DNA from: Welwitschia mirabilis
Lineage: Eukaryota; Gnetophyta; Gnetopsida; Welwitschiales
Assembly (NCBI GenBank): GCA_051453625.1
Contig: JBOZIK010000001.1
Location: 151,047,268 to 151,111,267 of the forward strand
Direction of reading: 5' to 3'
DNA: 64,000 nt
Below, piece after piece: positions 1-12,128 of this stretch (the stretch's first letter is position 1; each line of letters starts with the position of its first letter). The position numbers were made by a program, and so were the translations under genes. The notes under the pieces were generated by a model that did no database searches, was not told the DNA's origin, and saw only the letters and a program-made list of their open reading frames with translations.

Positions 1-51
1 TATATATATACATATACATATACATACATACATACATACATACATACATAC
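1..51. repeat. TA / ATAC microsatellite
   Basis: A run of TA dinucleotides passes into about ten ATAC-type tetranucleotide units. It lies directly beside the first R1 copy. The second R1 copy has only a short 'acatacatgta' at the matching place (about 9711), so the array probably expanded from that seed. Confidence 0.9.
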
Positions 52-2060
52 TAATGCAAAATAATGCCTAATAAGAAATGGATACTAGTATACTAACATC
101 TTGTGTAGATCGAATCCAATCATTAAATTAGACTAAGATTTTCAAATTTGATGATTGCATTTTTATATTTTTAAATTTTGTAGATGCAATTCTATTAAAA
201 TTCAATGTTTTATTTTAGAATGCACAAAGAAAAATTGTAGAATGATTGATGTTTTGTATAGTTCTTTTGATAAACTAATGATGAGTATGATAATGCAGAA
301 CTTGAGATGCTTTCATAGACATTAAGATGACCGTGACTAAGCTACTCCTTAATGCTTATGCCTTTGATGTCTGCTTGCAAGGGCTCTCTATTGATTTCTT
401 GTGTTGTAATAATTGGCTAATTGTATTTGTTCCTCTTCTTATTTGTAATTTTTGTAGAGTTCTTCTTGCTTCACAACTTTGCTATGTTTCTGTTTTGATT
501 GAGCTATTCCTTCCTAATTGCTCACTTAGCACTGGAGTGCCTTATTTCCTGTGCTCTATCTATTGCATTTTTTTTTTTTTTGTTTTACTTCACAATTCTT
601 TTTGCATTCGCTTGCTTTATGATCATTTTTCTTTTTTCCGATCTTATCCAATGTACACATGATTTTCTTAGCTTTTTGAAATGCTGACTGGCTTTACTCA
701 CTCTCTATTCTTTATTGAGGTCTCTATCTTTAGCCACTCTCCTCTATGCTAGTGTGAAAACTTCTAATACTGTTGGCTTGCTACTTTCTTTTAACTATGC
801 TATTGTGCTGTGAAATTAGCTGAAGTGCTTATCTCCTTTTGTGTTTTCTCTTATTATGTTTTTCTGTCCTCTACTTTACTTCTCAAAGACTATTTATATG
901 GGTTATGCTATGTGTTAACCTCCTTCAGATTTGTGGTATTGAATGGAATCATCTATGTGAGTAGTTCCACTAAGAGTTATGCTAATCCTATCAATATTTC
1001 TTCACTTTTCTTCTTCTTTTCCATTGTACATCATAAAATATAATCAATATTTACTATTTATTGGTGATCTGTTAAAGTTATGCTTCACTTGACTAGTTAG
1101 TAAAAGTTCCTTTCTTTTAAAATTACTAGACCCACCATAAAATATCAGATCCTAATGATTTCTTTCTTTCTTAGTGGTGTTTATGAGAAGCACAAGAAAA
1201 CTAGTAAAGATACTCAAGCTAATAAGTGATTCTTGAGAAGATTGCTAAAAAACCAAGAGAATTAAGCATTATTCCTTGGATAAAATACATGTTTGCATTT
1301 AAAAAATCACTTTCTATATACAAATGCATCCCTTAAACTTTGGACATCATTTCTTAATTTATTCCTTTAAAATCAGCTAATGGCTGATACCACAGGTCTC
1401 TTGTGAATGTCAAAACCTATGTTGTCCATTATTTCACCTTCTAAATGACTTTTTCAATCTTGTCATTTTACTATTCATCTTCTTCACTTTATCAAGCTAC
1501 TCTACTTTTGCCTTTGTTCTTTTTTTCCTTGGACTCCCTTGCCTTTAGTGATGGGCCTACTCTATGTTGTGTTTTGACTAACATTTCATTATTCTTTTCT
1601 TTTTAATTCCACAAGTCCTTTTGACCTAGTGCTATGCTATCATCTCTTTAACTACACTTGTTCTACAATTTACACCATTTTTCTTCCTCATGTGTGGATG
1701 TTGCCCCAGTCTCCTCACTACCATTTATCTTACCTTCGAAGTGTCACTACCCACATAGGCTCCACTTTCAACCTTGGGAGCTACAATGTTGCATTCTCAC
1801 TAGTAGCCTACTCTACTATGTATTGCACTTAGTTTAGCTCAAGTGCTATTCTTTGCTACTAGCATTATCCTTGGGTCCTTACCTTATTATGTTGTTAATG
1901 CTATCTACCTCTGCTTTTATTTTCCTCTGTGTTCTTCTTTATATGTTTTTTATATATTATTGTTTTCTTCTCTACTCTCTAATGCATTATTTTTTCATTA
2001 CTGCTATCATCTGTGACCTACTTTCTTATTGTTTTGAGGTACTCTTTTTCTCATTTTTAT
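52..2060. repeat. R1 repeat family, copy 1 (unclassified)
   Basis: This stretch aligns in order with 9712-10907 and then with 17759-18250. Shared blocks include 'gagaaatggatacta' type sequence near the start and 'tcttttctttttaatt' about 1600/17815. The plus strand is pyrimidine-rich, which makes several long but low-complexity reading frames (for example 327-662 and 1853-2101) full of Phe, Leu and Cys that match no family I know. The length, direct orientation and position on either side of a Tat gypsy relic make a long terminal repeat possible, but no terminal TG/CA, primer site or polypurine tract can be tied to it. The left edge may lie outside the window. Confidence 0.7.
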
Positions 2061-5000
2061 GGATACTTTACTTCTTCTTTATTTTGCTTGATTTTTTATG
2101 ATTGCTCACCTCTTAATGTTGCCTTCATTGTTGCCTTAGGATGAGCACCAATGAGAAGGTAGAAAATGATCATACAGTTGCTCCCTTTTGATGTGAGAGT
2201 GAGTGAAATGAAGCTCCGTATCAAAGCAACATCTGAATACATACTTAAGTTATTATTATTTTTCTTTTCCTCTTTTTTTTTTTTTTGAATTTTTGGTTTT
2301 CTCTCTTTATTTCTTTCTTTCTTTTTTTTCCTAAACATATATGAAATTGATAAAAGGGATGTCTAATGGGTGGATGGAAAGGATATGGAAAAATAACATG
2401 AGTGATGTAATATGAAAAGATGTGAGGAAAGAGAAGTAGAAATAAATGTAGAAAATGGGAAATAAAAAGGATAAATGACATTTGACCGTCATTATGAAAA
2501 AGAAAAAATAAGGATGAGGTTGTAGGAGAGTGATAAGTAAAGAAAAGTGGATGAGAGGTAATTATGATAAGAAATAGATTATCGCAACATTGCAACATGG
2601 CAAGGTAGGATGGTGAAAGGGGATGGATATCAAAAGATAAGAAGCTAACTGAGAAGTGGAATTAGTCTTAAGCAACTAGTATTAAATGCCAAAATAACTT
2701 TAAAATCATTAATTATAAATACCAAGAAATGTCTAGGTAAGAATGAACAAATAAAAGCATAAAGAAGATTGATTTGTACACCTCTAAATGCTAGCCTAGC
2801 AAAGTCTGTTGGTGTGAATCATAATAGTACTCAACATTGTGATCATATGATTCAATGCTAAATAGCATAGAGTATCATGTAAGAAGGGTAGTGATTATGA
2901 TAATGTCTATGATTATTTTGTAAAATATCAATATAATATCTAGACTATAACTCAATTTAATCATTAACTGTAAGAACAAACAAGATCTTACTAACTTACC
3001 ATCTAATAATCATTATGTTCTAAATGCTTATGAAGTAAAAGCTATAGATCTATGACAAAATCAAGCCAATGGGGTGTTTAAAAAAACACTTTTCATTATA
3101 ATGAGAGAACTATAACCACTACCAAAAGCATATGAATCAACAAGTTAAAGCTACATCATGATTAACTAATAGCCTTATAGAGTTTTCACAACTACCATAT
3201 CACAATATCAAAGGCCCCTCTTAGGAATATTTATCCCGATCCACTTGTAGTATGATATCCTGATGCTTTTTTATTTTCATCTTTTTCTTTATTTCATTTT
3301 TTCTCTTTTTTTTTGGAATATTAATCAATTGATTTGAATTCTTCTTCTTATTCTTCTTCTTATACTTCTTCTTCTTCTTCTTCTTCTTCTTTTTCTTCTA
3401 TCTTCATCATCATCTTCATTTTTTTATTGGAACATTGATTAATAATTACGATGATAAATTGTAAAACTCATATCTAAATATAAGCATCCAATTTGATATG
3501 ATTAATGCTAATAAAGAATAATTTAAGACATTGGAGGTAATGGATAAAAAAAAGTCTTAAGGTTAGGTAAAATTAAAACTTACCACTATAGACATAAGAA
3601 CATAGAAAACTACTTTGATTAAAACTCAAATGTGGTTTAACATATGACTAAATGAATAGAAAATTAAATANNNNNNNNNNTTATTCAAAAAACCATAATA
3701 ACAAGTCATCTAGCTAAAGGAGAAGGTAAGATGCATCTCTCACTTCAGATGATCTTCTTACTCAATTATTTTTATCATGTTGTGAGCATATCAATCATTT
3801 GTGACATAGTCTCAACTATTGTCTATTGATCTTAAGTTTTTCATAGGATCTAAATTAAGAACCTCAATGAAGTCATCCAAAATATACTTCTCTATAAGAT
3901 AAAGACTTATTTGTTGAGAAGTTAACTTGTTCTAAAGAGGTATCTAAAGGCTATGTGATAAAAGTAAGTAGATGAATTTAAGGTAATGGTTGAGGGCAAG
4001 TAAAATAATATTAGGCTATGAAAATATGAAAATGTAAGTAAGTGATGAATGTTAAATGATTAACATGGTAGGCAAATGATTTGCTATGATCACTAGAGTG
4101 TCTCGAATGCTAGAGAAGATGTAAGCATGTGCCCTTGTGATCTCCATGTGTTCATGAAAATTATTTTTCTTTTTTAATTTTCTCTTTTTTTTTTTTAAAT
4201 TTTGATTGATTTTTTCTTCTTTTTGATTGATTTGTAACCCTAAGTATTCATGAATAGTATAATACACTGAGGTTTTTTCCCTCAACTACCTAGACTTTGC
4301 TTGGCTATGTGAATTGTGTAAGGTACTTTGACTATCAAGAACCTTGTCCTTTGTGTTTTTGCTAGATGAATAAACTAGTGATTTTTTATTTTGTTTTTTA
4401 TTTTTTATTTTTTATTTTTATTTATTTTCCCATATACACATATGCAAATTTCTTTTTTTGAGGGATTCGGACCCTTGATAGCTTAAAACTATATCAATTT
4501 TTAAGACCAAAGCCATAAATCACTTAGCCATCTCTTCCTCAATGTAATGTATAGATTTTTTAGAAATCAAGATTACCTATACATGAAATAGAATTGTTCT
4601 TCTCCCTTAATTTTATTGTATTAGGTGTTCTAGTCTTCACAAATCCTATAGCATTAACCAACATGCTCACTATAATCTAATCCCACAATAGCTCGCACCA
4701 TGCCGTGCCATCACCATGTTATATATGTGGGTGTGGGCTCTTCCTAATTATGAATGATGAAGGGGGGAAGCATGGAGGATTATAATTATCTATTTTTTGA
4801 ATATCTTCTATATCTCATATTTTTTAGATTCCAAAGATGATTTATTCTCAGATATATTAATACTTTTTGAAATTCATCTAAAATATAATAGTTAGGGATT
4901 TCAAAAATGTTACTCAAGCTGATATTCTAACTTTCAATTCATCCACACCTACTTGCATCGGTGCTTCTTTCTAAAATGAAATGCTCTTCTAGTGATGTTT

Positions 5001-5640
5001 TTCAGATAGCCCATAGATTTGATAGATTGCTTAGTCCCGTTTATCTTCAGTGCAAGAGTTCTTAATCAATATAATCATCTAAGAGTTCACCCATGGCTTC
5101 ACTCTCCCTAGGGACCATTTTCTGAAACCAAGCTGGCATGGATAAGGTCCAACCCTAAAAACTTTCCCCTTCAACATTTGAAGGCTTCTTTAAACATGTA
5201 CTAGTAATTATTACATACAACATGTTTATGTACTTAACATTGCTTTTCATTTAAAAAAGTGTTTTCATCATGATATCCTACATTTTTTAAGGGAGCTAGA
5301 GTAAAATCTAATTCCTAACTAGTTAATTCAAATAAAAGGACTACTAAAATGTTGCATTTTTAATGTTAGTATCTTTTCATTTTTTTTTTGGTCATTTTGT
5401 GTTGGTTTTTTATTTAAATAAAGATTTTTTTGAATTTTCTATTTAACGTTTTTTTTTCTTTTTAAAAAATTTTAAATCATGATCTACTTAAAATGTTATA
5501 TGAAAGGAATGGAATCCACCTTGCATTTATGATTTAAGTGTCAGAATGGGTGAGACCTTCATCTTATGAATATCCATTAGATCATGTTCAAACTATTAAG
5601 AAGGAATAGTCGTCTTCTTAGATGCAAGAAGTGGTGGCAG
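2061..5640. other. Relic DNA, no recognisable gene; probably 3' part of Tat gypsy relic
   Basis: No coding homology is convincing on either strand. The stretch lies where RT, RNase H and integrase of the minus-strand Tat element should be, since its protease ends near 5650, but I could not recognise their motifs. Low-complexity tracts include T-rich runs (2270-2330, 3300-3420, 4150-4210, 4365-4425). A 10-base N run sits at 3671-3680. Either pol has been lost or it has decayed past visual recognition. Confidence 0.5.
3339..3418. repeat. TTC/CTT trinucleotide microsatellite
   Basis: Imperfect (CTT)n with interruptions, trailing into ATC/TTC units. It is a polypyrimidine tract on the plus strand. 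No gene context explains it. Confidence 0.85.
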
Positions 5641-5649
5641 ATTAGATGA

Positions 5650-6545
5650 TATGGATTGATCCCTCACATTCACCCTAGTGTGATTTCATTTTAATGGCAT
5701 TGCAATTTTACAACTAATAAATTTTAGATTTTAATGGGGTAGAGAAATGATAATTCCTAGGGCCATTAACCAAGGTTGCTCTAGTAANNNNNNNNNNNNN
5801 NNNNNNNNNNNNNNNNNNNNNNNNNNNNNNNNNNNNNNNNNNNNNNNNNNNNNNNNNNNNNNNNNNNNNNNNNNNNNNNNNNNNNNNNNNNNNNNNNNNN
5901 NNNNNNNNNNNNNNNNNNNNNNNNNNNNNNNNNNNNNNNNNNNNNNNNNNNNNNNNNNNNNNNNNNNNNNNNNNNNNNNNNNNNNNNNNNNNNNNNNNNN
6001 NNNNNNNNNNNNNNNNNNNNNNNNNNNNNNNNNNNNNNNNNNNNNNNNNNNNNNNNNNNNNNNNNNNNNNNNNNNNNNNNNNNNNNNNNNNNNNNNNNNN
6101 NNNNNNNNNNNNNNNNNNNNNNNNNNNNNNNNNNNNNNNNNNNNNNNNNNNNNNNNNNNNNNNNNNNNNNNNNNNNNNNNNNNNNNNNNNNNNNNNNNNN
6201 NNNNNNNNNNNNNNNNNNNNNNNNNNNNNNNNNNNNNNNNNNNNNNNNNNNNNNNNNNNNNNNNNNNNNNNNNNNNNNNNNNNNNNNNNNNNNNNNNNNN
6301 NNNNNNNNNNNNNNNNNNNNNNNNNNNNNNNNNNNNNNNNNNNNNNNNNNNNNNNNNNNNNNNNNNNNTGATTTTTTGAGCCACTTCAATAGGTAAAGAA
6401 TAGTTCCTCTTAATTTATCCTCATAGCCACTAAACCATTTGATTGTTATAACTTTCGTTATGTTTAAGAAATGATCCATTTTGATCTTCTTAAGGCATCA
6501 TGAATCTATCACATTTAATTTAGATTCATAATCGATGAAGGATAT
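5650..6545 (-). pseudogene. Tat-type Ty3/gypsy aspartic protease remnant, split by N gap
   Basis: Two halves of one domain flank the gap. On the right (6379-6545, minus strand) the translation contains 'DYESKLNVI' followed by 'LKKI...SGYEDKLRGTILYL'. This lines up with the Tat protease pattern of a catalytic D-G-x-S/A followed by L-N-V, then LKKLG, a V-x-x-F-x-G segment and G-x-I-x-L. On the left (5731-5787) is 'LLEQPWLMALGIIISLPH', a decayed form of the L-L-G-R-P-W-I-H-x-A-G motif that ends these proteases. The catalytic D-G-(S/A) is not preserved and stop codons interrupt the frame, so it is dead. The minus-strand order, gag at higher coordinates and protease at lower, agrees with the gag relic at 7100-8114. 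Confidence 0.75.
5788..6368. other. Assembly gap (581 N)
   Basis: Unknown sequence inside the Tat protease. The long reading frames that cross it exist only because N codons contain no stops. Confidence 0.99.
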
Positions 6546-7059
6546 ACTCACTCTAGTAGGCTCCATATTTATAGATATATAAGGTAGATCCATTATGATT
6601 ATCTTCTTGTGGATCATAGAGATCTCATGGTGTTACAAATGAATTGCTTCATCATCTTCCTTGCTCTTTTGAACATGTATCTAATTTGTGGCAGCTTCTT
6701 TCTTAGGTAGTTGACTTTGATTAGTAGGCAATTTCAAGCTCAAATGCTCCTTGCATATCCTTTTAAATGCAAGTTTATGAGGATTAAATCTTTTAATTGA
6801 TAAGGTTAGATAATGATATTCCTCCTCTACTTTAGAGAGAAGTAGCTATGTTGGTGTATGTAATTAAAGAGTAGGGTAAGTCCAAAAATATTTTACTTAA
6901 ACCATTTTCTCTAAGTTTTCCTTGTTTACCTAAAGGATATATTCTAGTATTTTTTTTAAGGTTAATCTTAGATTATTAGGATTGCAAAAGAATTTTTATC
7001 ATTTAAAAATACTAAAATATGTGGTGGTTGCAATGTAGAAAGTTGAGTAGGAAATAGGC

Positions 7060-8114
7060 TTTTATACATTTCAAGCTATCCATTTATAACTACTAAGATT
7101 ATGTCAAACTTTTTGTTCTTTTTATTTTTGAATGATGTCTTGAATAATGTGCCTTAAGTTGAAATAGTTCTTAGTATGATGTCCTTAGACTTATTGGTAC
7201 TCATAGAATTTTGACTTATCATACCATTTTTGTTTGGGTGCACTCATGTTACTTTGTCTTAATGGAGGTAACTAGATTACCCCTCTTTTTAGTAGCATTA
7301 AGAGGATTTGTCTCATTAAGATATTTAGTCTTGTAAAGATTCTTTAGAGTTGAGAGATTACAGTTTGACTTTGAGGTCTATTTTGACCTTGATTTTGAGG
7401 TGTATATGACTATTATTTAAGTTGTGGTGATGGTTGTACTTGTTATGTTAGAGGGTCATATGATTGATGATAAGGCAGCTAAGGAGTAAAAGCTTATAGA
7501 GAAAAAGGATATTGAGTTGCCATATAAACCATCATTGGATTACCCATTGATTAGCATAGGTAAACTATTTGAATTAGTTGATTGACGATAGCAATATTCT
7601 TTGGCTTACTGCTTTTAGTATTATTGTCCTTTTTAGATAGTTCCCTTTGGGACATGTTATTCAATTTTATAACTCCTTTTTCTTCTTCCACAACTACTAT
7701 TATCTTGGATAGGATGATAGGTTATTTGAAATTTTCAAAAGACTACATCCTAACATGTTATAATACATATTATGTACATGACTTGACAAAAAAATGTGGC
7801 ATGTCTAAGTCCATAATGGAAGTCTTAAATTATAGTGTGATGACTCTCCATCAATGTGCATATTTGTATAGAGTCTCATTGAATTATTATATAATGGTGA
7901 TCAGAGTCTCTAATATCCTTCTCTTTCAGATGTTAATTGAATAATGTTGGAAAAACATTTGAAGTAGTTCTTTCAAACATATAACTAAATGAATAGGTAT
8001 GCAGTGATACCACATGAGAACTTGTTTATTTAGAAAGTGATAAAATATATGACATGTAGTATTGGGGTCAACATTATATGTATGGCATGTGTGTTTAAAA
8101 TTTCTAATATGCAT
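7060..8114 (-). pseudogene. Tat-type Ty3/gypsy gag remnant
   Basis: Reading down the minus strand from 8114, the first 62 codons give a retrotransposon-gag core: 'HIRNFKHTCHTYNVD', then 'FYHFLNKQVLMWYHCIP', then 'LKELLQMFFQHYSI'. This fits the family pattern H-I-R-x-F...L-x-G-x-A-x-x-W-Y...W-x-x-L...F-x-x-x-F-x-x-N. After frameshifts, 7130-7230 encodes 'FYEYQ', two stops and 'GHHTKNYFNLRHIIQDII'. That corresponds to the C-x-x-H...G-H-x-T-x-x-C-x-x-L-R-x-x-I-Q-D-L-I zinc-knuckle region of Tat gag, with its cysteines replaced. Gag would package the element's RNA in a virus-like particle. Multiple stops and frameshifts make this copy dead. The plus-strand ORF at 7582-7944 is antisense to it. Confidence 0.8.
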
Positions 8115-9711
8115 GATAAGATCTTCTACACAAGTGAAATTTTTGAAATATGGAATTTCATTTAGTGTGAAGATTTTGCAAGAGATAGAGGATTGTATTG
8201 GAATGTCATCAAAGTCTAATTACAAATAGCTCTTCTTATTATGAAAACCTCATTTTATGTCATTAATGTCTTTCTAAATAGTGTTTAAGTCATGTTGATT
8301 GAGAGTCATATTTTTAGCTTGCCTATTTCTAGGTGGTTTTTATCCATGTCTAGAGTACTTAAATAAGCTATCATTGTCAACTTATTTCTTTGGATTTTGT
8401 ATTTGTGGTTATAGTGGGATTTTGGATTTCCCTCATGATTCTATTTATTAATAAATTCTTCATCATTCCTTCTTTTACAAAGAAGTTTACTTTAATTTGT
8501 CTAACTCTTTTCTTCATTAGTTAACCATAACCTCTTGGATGCACTTACTAGGGTGGATAACTTACATTTTTCAATGGGTTTTATAATTCATGATTAAGTA
8601 AATCTTATCTGTGGCAAGCATAGAGGGGTCTTGTTGTATGAAGAGCTTATACATCTCCTTAGAAACATAGGACTTTTTACCTCCTGTTAACACTAGCATT
8701 ATTTTATTTTAAGTATAGGAAGGTAATAGAAAATGTCAATGGAAAATTTTAAACAAATAATTAAAAAAACTACAAGAGGTCCTCCTTCTAGTATCAAACT
8801 ATTTATGATATTTTCTCTTTCATAGATAGTGAATTAGTTCTAATGTCATGCAGTAATAAGTAATTTAATTGGTTTTAAATGAATGTGACCAAGTTGAAAA
8901 GATATTTGATGACTTGATTATGTTTAGCTAGGGTTTACTGATTTTAATTAACTTCATTTGACTAAATTTAATTAAGTTTGGATATTTAGCCTTGACATTG
9001 TGACATTGTCAACTAAGTTTGACTATTTAATAATTTTACTTTATCTAAATTTGATTGATTGGATGAGTTAATGTTGGCTAAGTTTAATAGTTTGATTGGA
9101 TTTGACTACATTTTTGATAGTTTAACTAAATTTAACAATGTTAAACTAGTTTTTAATCTTATCATATGGTGTTTAAGTATGATCATCATTCTAAAATCAT
9201 ACTATTTAAGTAATTTTTCATAAACGAAAAATTTGTCATTGTCTTTGTGATACTGTTGTATGATGGTTTCAGTTGACAATGTTTACAAAATTGAATGTTT
9301 CAAAAATTTAGAAATTATTTTCCTTACATGTATCAAATTTTTATTTTGATTTATTAGTGTTTAGGAGGAGCACCTAACATAAAATTGATGATCATAATCA
9401 CATAAAGATGTATTTTCTATTGAAGTTCCCTAAAAGTATGATTTAAGATTAACCAACCTTATATTACAAATGTTAAAGGTGCTTGTGATCAAATTAAAAA
9501 ATAACTCAAAAAAGAAAGGAAAAAAATTATTCAAAGCATAGACTAGACTTAAATCCTCTCTTTCTCTCTTCATTTGTGTTTGTACTTTTAAGCTTTGACA
9601 TGTTTAACATTTCGTCTTCATTATACATTATTTATTCCTCAAACTACGATGGCTATAAATAGGTTGAAGAAGAATGTTTTAATATTTTTATTTCTTCCCT
9701 TTTTTTAACAT
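8115..9711. other. Relic DNA, probable 5' leader side of the Tat element
   Basis: No domain is recognisable here. The stretch lies upstream of gag for a minus-strand element. At 8885-9165 short motifs of the type 'tttgactaa' and 'agtttgac' recur at irregular spacing, giving a degenerate satellite-like texture. A plus-strand 'tataaata' at 9654-9661 lies just before the second R1 copy. I could not identify a primer-binding site. Confidence 0.5.
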
Positions 9712-10907
9712 ACATGTATAAAATAATGTAAAAAAGTGATCAATGAGAAATGGATACTAATGTATTACCATTTCATTCAATCAAATTCAATCATTAAACT
9801 AGACTAAGATGTCCAAATTTCATGATTGCATTTCTATATTTTCAAATTTTGTGAATGCAGTTCTATCAAAATTTAGACTTTTATTTTAGAATGCCCAAAG
9901 GAAAATTATAACATAATAATATTTTTGAGAGATCTTTTAATGAACTAACAATGAAAATAATATTACAGAACTTGAAATGCTTAAATAAATATTAAGATCA
10001 CTATAACTAACCTACTTTCAATGCTTGTATCTTTGATGTCTGCTTGTAAGGGCTCTCTGTTGGCTTCTTATGTTATCACAATTGTCTAATTATACTTGCT
10101 CCTCCTCTTGTTTGTGATTTCTGTATAGTTCTTCCTACTTTATAACATTGCTATGTTCCTTCTTTAATTATTGAAGTGCTGCTATGTTGGCTAAGCTTTC
10201 CTTTCCTATGTTTTACTTTTCTATTTGATGTTGCTATTTGCTAGTCTGCCTTTTCTTCCAAGACTGTTATGCAAATTATGCTATGTGTTAACCTTGTTAA
10301 GATTCATGGGATTCAATGGAGTCCTTTGTGTAACTTGTTTCACTCAAACTTATGCTAAGTATTTCTCCAATTTCTTCTTCTTTTCCACTATGCATCACAA
10401 AATACAATCAATCCTTACTATCTATTAGTGGATGATTGAAGCTATGCTTTCTTGGATTGGTTCTTGTAGATTTCTTATTTTAAAATTACTATAACCACCA
10501 TCAAATATCAGATCTTAACAATCCTTTCTTGGTTGTGTTTATGTGCAGTACCAAAAAAACTAGTAAACAAAGTCAAACCAATGAATAGTTCTATGAGAAG
10601 ATTGCAAGAAAACTAAGAGAGTTGAGCATTCTGCCTTGGAGAAAATACATGTCTACATTTGAATAATTACTTTCTCTATAATTATACATCCCTTGAACTC
10701 AGGATGTTATTTCTCAATTTCTTCTTTTAAAATTAGCTAATGAATGATACCATAAGTCTCTTATAGATGTCAAGATCTATGTTTTTCATCATTTCTCCTT
10801 TTAAATGCCTTTTTTAATCTTGTCACTTTTCTACCATCTTCTTTACTTTACTGAGCTAATCTACCTTTTGCTTTTATGCTTTTTTCCCCTCCTTTCTTAT
10901 ACTCTCT
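9712..10907. repeat. R1 repeat family, copy 2, left part
   Basis: Colinear with copy 1 (about 52-1520). It shares the 'aatcattaaa(t/c)tagactaagat' block near 9790, 'gatgtctgcttg' near 10036 and 'agaagattgc' near 10597. It stops at the Copia1 insertion and resumes at 17759. Comparison with copy 1 around 1530-1545 (sequence 'actcccttgccttt') shows the uninterrupted target, which proves that Copia1 entered an existing R1 copy. Confidence 0.8.
10903..10907. repeat. Copia1 target-site duplication, left copy (tctct)
   Basis: The five bases immediately left of the Copia1 LTR. The right partner at 17754-17758 is 'ttcct'. The empty site in R1 copy 1 reads 'tccct', so each side carries one different C-to-T change. 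Confidence 0.7.
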
Positions 10908-11231
10908 TGAAAAATTTGAGGAATGAATTTTCTTGATGATTACCATCATAAATTTATGATGCTTAAATAATAAAAATGCATAAACAGCTATGTAATCCTA
11001 TCACTAATCCACTAATAGGACCATTATAAGTACTATTCTACTAACAAGGCTATTACAAGAACTAATCCACTAACAGGGCCATTACAAGCACTAATCCACT
11101 AGCAGGGCCATTAGAAGCACTAATCCACTAACAGGGCCATTACAAAATCTTTCCCTATAATTACTCCTACCAATAATCTATAAGAAAATATAATATCTTC
11201 TAATAATATACAAAATATTTCCTTCCTAATA
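10908..11231 (-). repeat. Copia1 3' LTR with five 29-bp subrepeats
   Basis: Starts 'tgaaaaattt' on the plus strand and ends 'cctaata'. Between about 11012 and 11156 it holds five tandem units of about 29 bp with core 'ccactaacagggccatta'. The partner LTR has only two such units, which accounts for most of the length difference (324 against 250 bp). Confidence 0.88.
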
Positions 11232-11240
11232 CTTCCACTC
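11232..11240 (-). other. Copia1 polypurine tract
   Basis: On the minus strand this reads GAGTGGAAG and ends exactly where the 3' LTR begins. That is the expected place for the plus-strand DNA primer of an LTR retrotransposon. Confidence 0.75.
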
Positions 11241-12128
11241 AAGTTGGATCATGTAGATTTTGGATGTCTAACTTGCATAGCAGATAATCAAATTGACACC
11301 TACTTAGTCCTTTGGTGAGAATGTCAGCAAGTTTTTTTGTAGTATGAACATATTTTTTCACAATATTATCACATGTAATATCATCATGCATAAAATGACA
11401 ATCTATCTCAATATGTTTAGTGTGCTTATAAAACACCGGATTAGCTATAATATGGATCGTGAATTGGCTATCATAATACAATCGCATGGGTTCCATGTGA
11501 TTGATGCCTAAGCAAGCCAGCAACCCCTTCAACAACTTTAATTCATAAGTCATGATGGCCATTGCCTTATACTCCTCTTCAGCAGATGAATGTAATACCA
11601 TATGCTGCTTCTTCATCTTCCAAGACACTGGCAAATTTCCCAATAATACAAAATATTCCATCAGAGACCACTGGGTAAGATGGAAACTCATCTAATTAGA
11701 ATTACAAAATTTCATCAATTGCAAATCTTGATCAATCTAAAGAACAATACCCTACACTGGATTACCCTTTAAATATCACACCACTTGGAGCACTGCATCC
11801 CAATGCTCTATACGAGGATTTTTCATAAGTTGAGCCAAAGTATGCACACAGTAACTTAGCTCTGGTCAACTATTCATTAAATAGATCAACCTTCCAATCA
11901 ACTGTCGATAGTGCTTCAGATCATCCACAGTCGTCCTATTATACAAGGTAAGTTGGTAATTTTGTTAAATTGGAACCGCCGTCGGTATTTTGCCTAATAA
12001 TCCTGCTTTAAAAATAATATCCAATGCGTATTTCCTTTAACACAAGAAAATACCATCTTTTCCTTGAGCCACTTCAATCCTAAGAAAATATTTAAGAAAA
12101 CCTAAATCTTTCATATGAAAACACACAT
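11239..12128 (-). pseudogene. Copia1 RNase H and RT C-terminal region, copy A
   Basis: The open part (minus strand, 11691 down to 11239, 150 codons) is a copia RNase H C-terminal half. It contains 'SSAEEEYKAMA' (acidic active-site region), 'LYYDSQFTIHIIANPVF' (the D-N-x-x-A-I-x-I-A-x-N-P-V-F motif), 'TKHIEIDCHFMHDDI' and 'TKKLADILTKGL'. To its right, in other frames to 12128, is the end of RT, 'HMKDLGFLKYFLRIE'. Family RNase H removes the RNA strand during reverse transcription. The reading frame breaks at 11691 and the RT catalytic YVDD segment is absent. At 12128 the sequence changes abruptly to Copia3. Confidence 0.88.

Noticed and set aside
327-662. 111-codon hydrophobic frame that looks like a membrane protein
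   Set aside because: It lies in the pyrimidine-rich strand of R1, where Phe/Leu/Ser/Cys-rich frames arise by composition. Copy 2 of R1 does not conserve the frame.
7582-7944. 120-codon plus-strand frame with 'DRMIGYLKFSKD'
   Set aside because: It resembles a gag phrase by chance, but the real gag signature here is on the minus strand immediately upstream and downstream. This frame is antisense.
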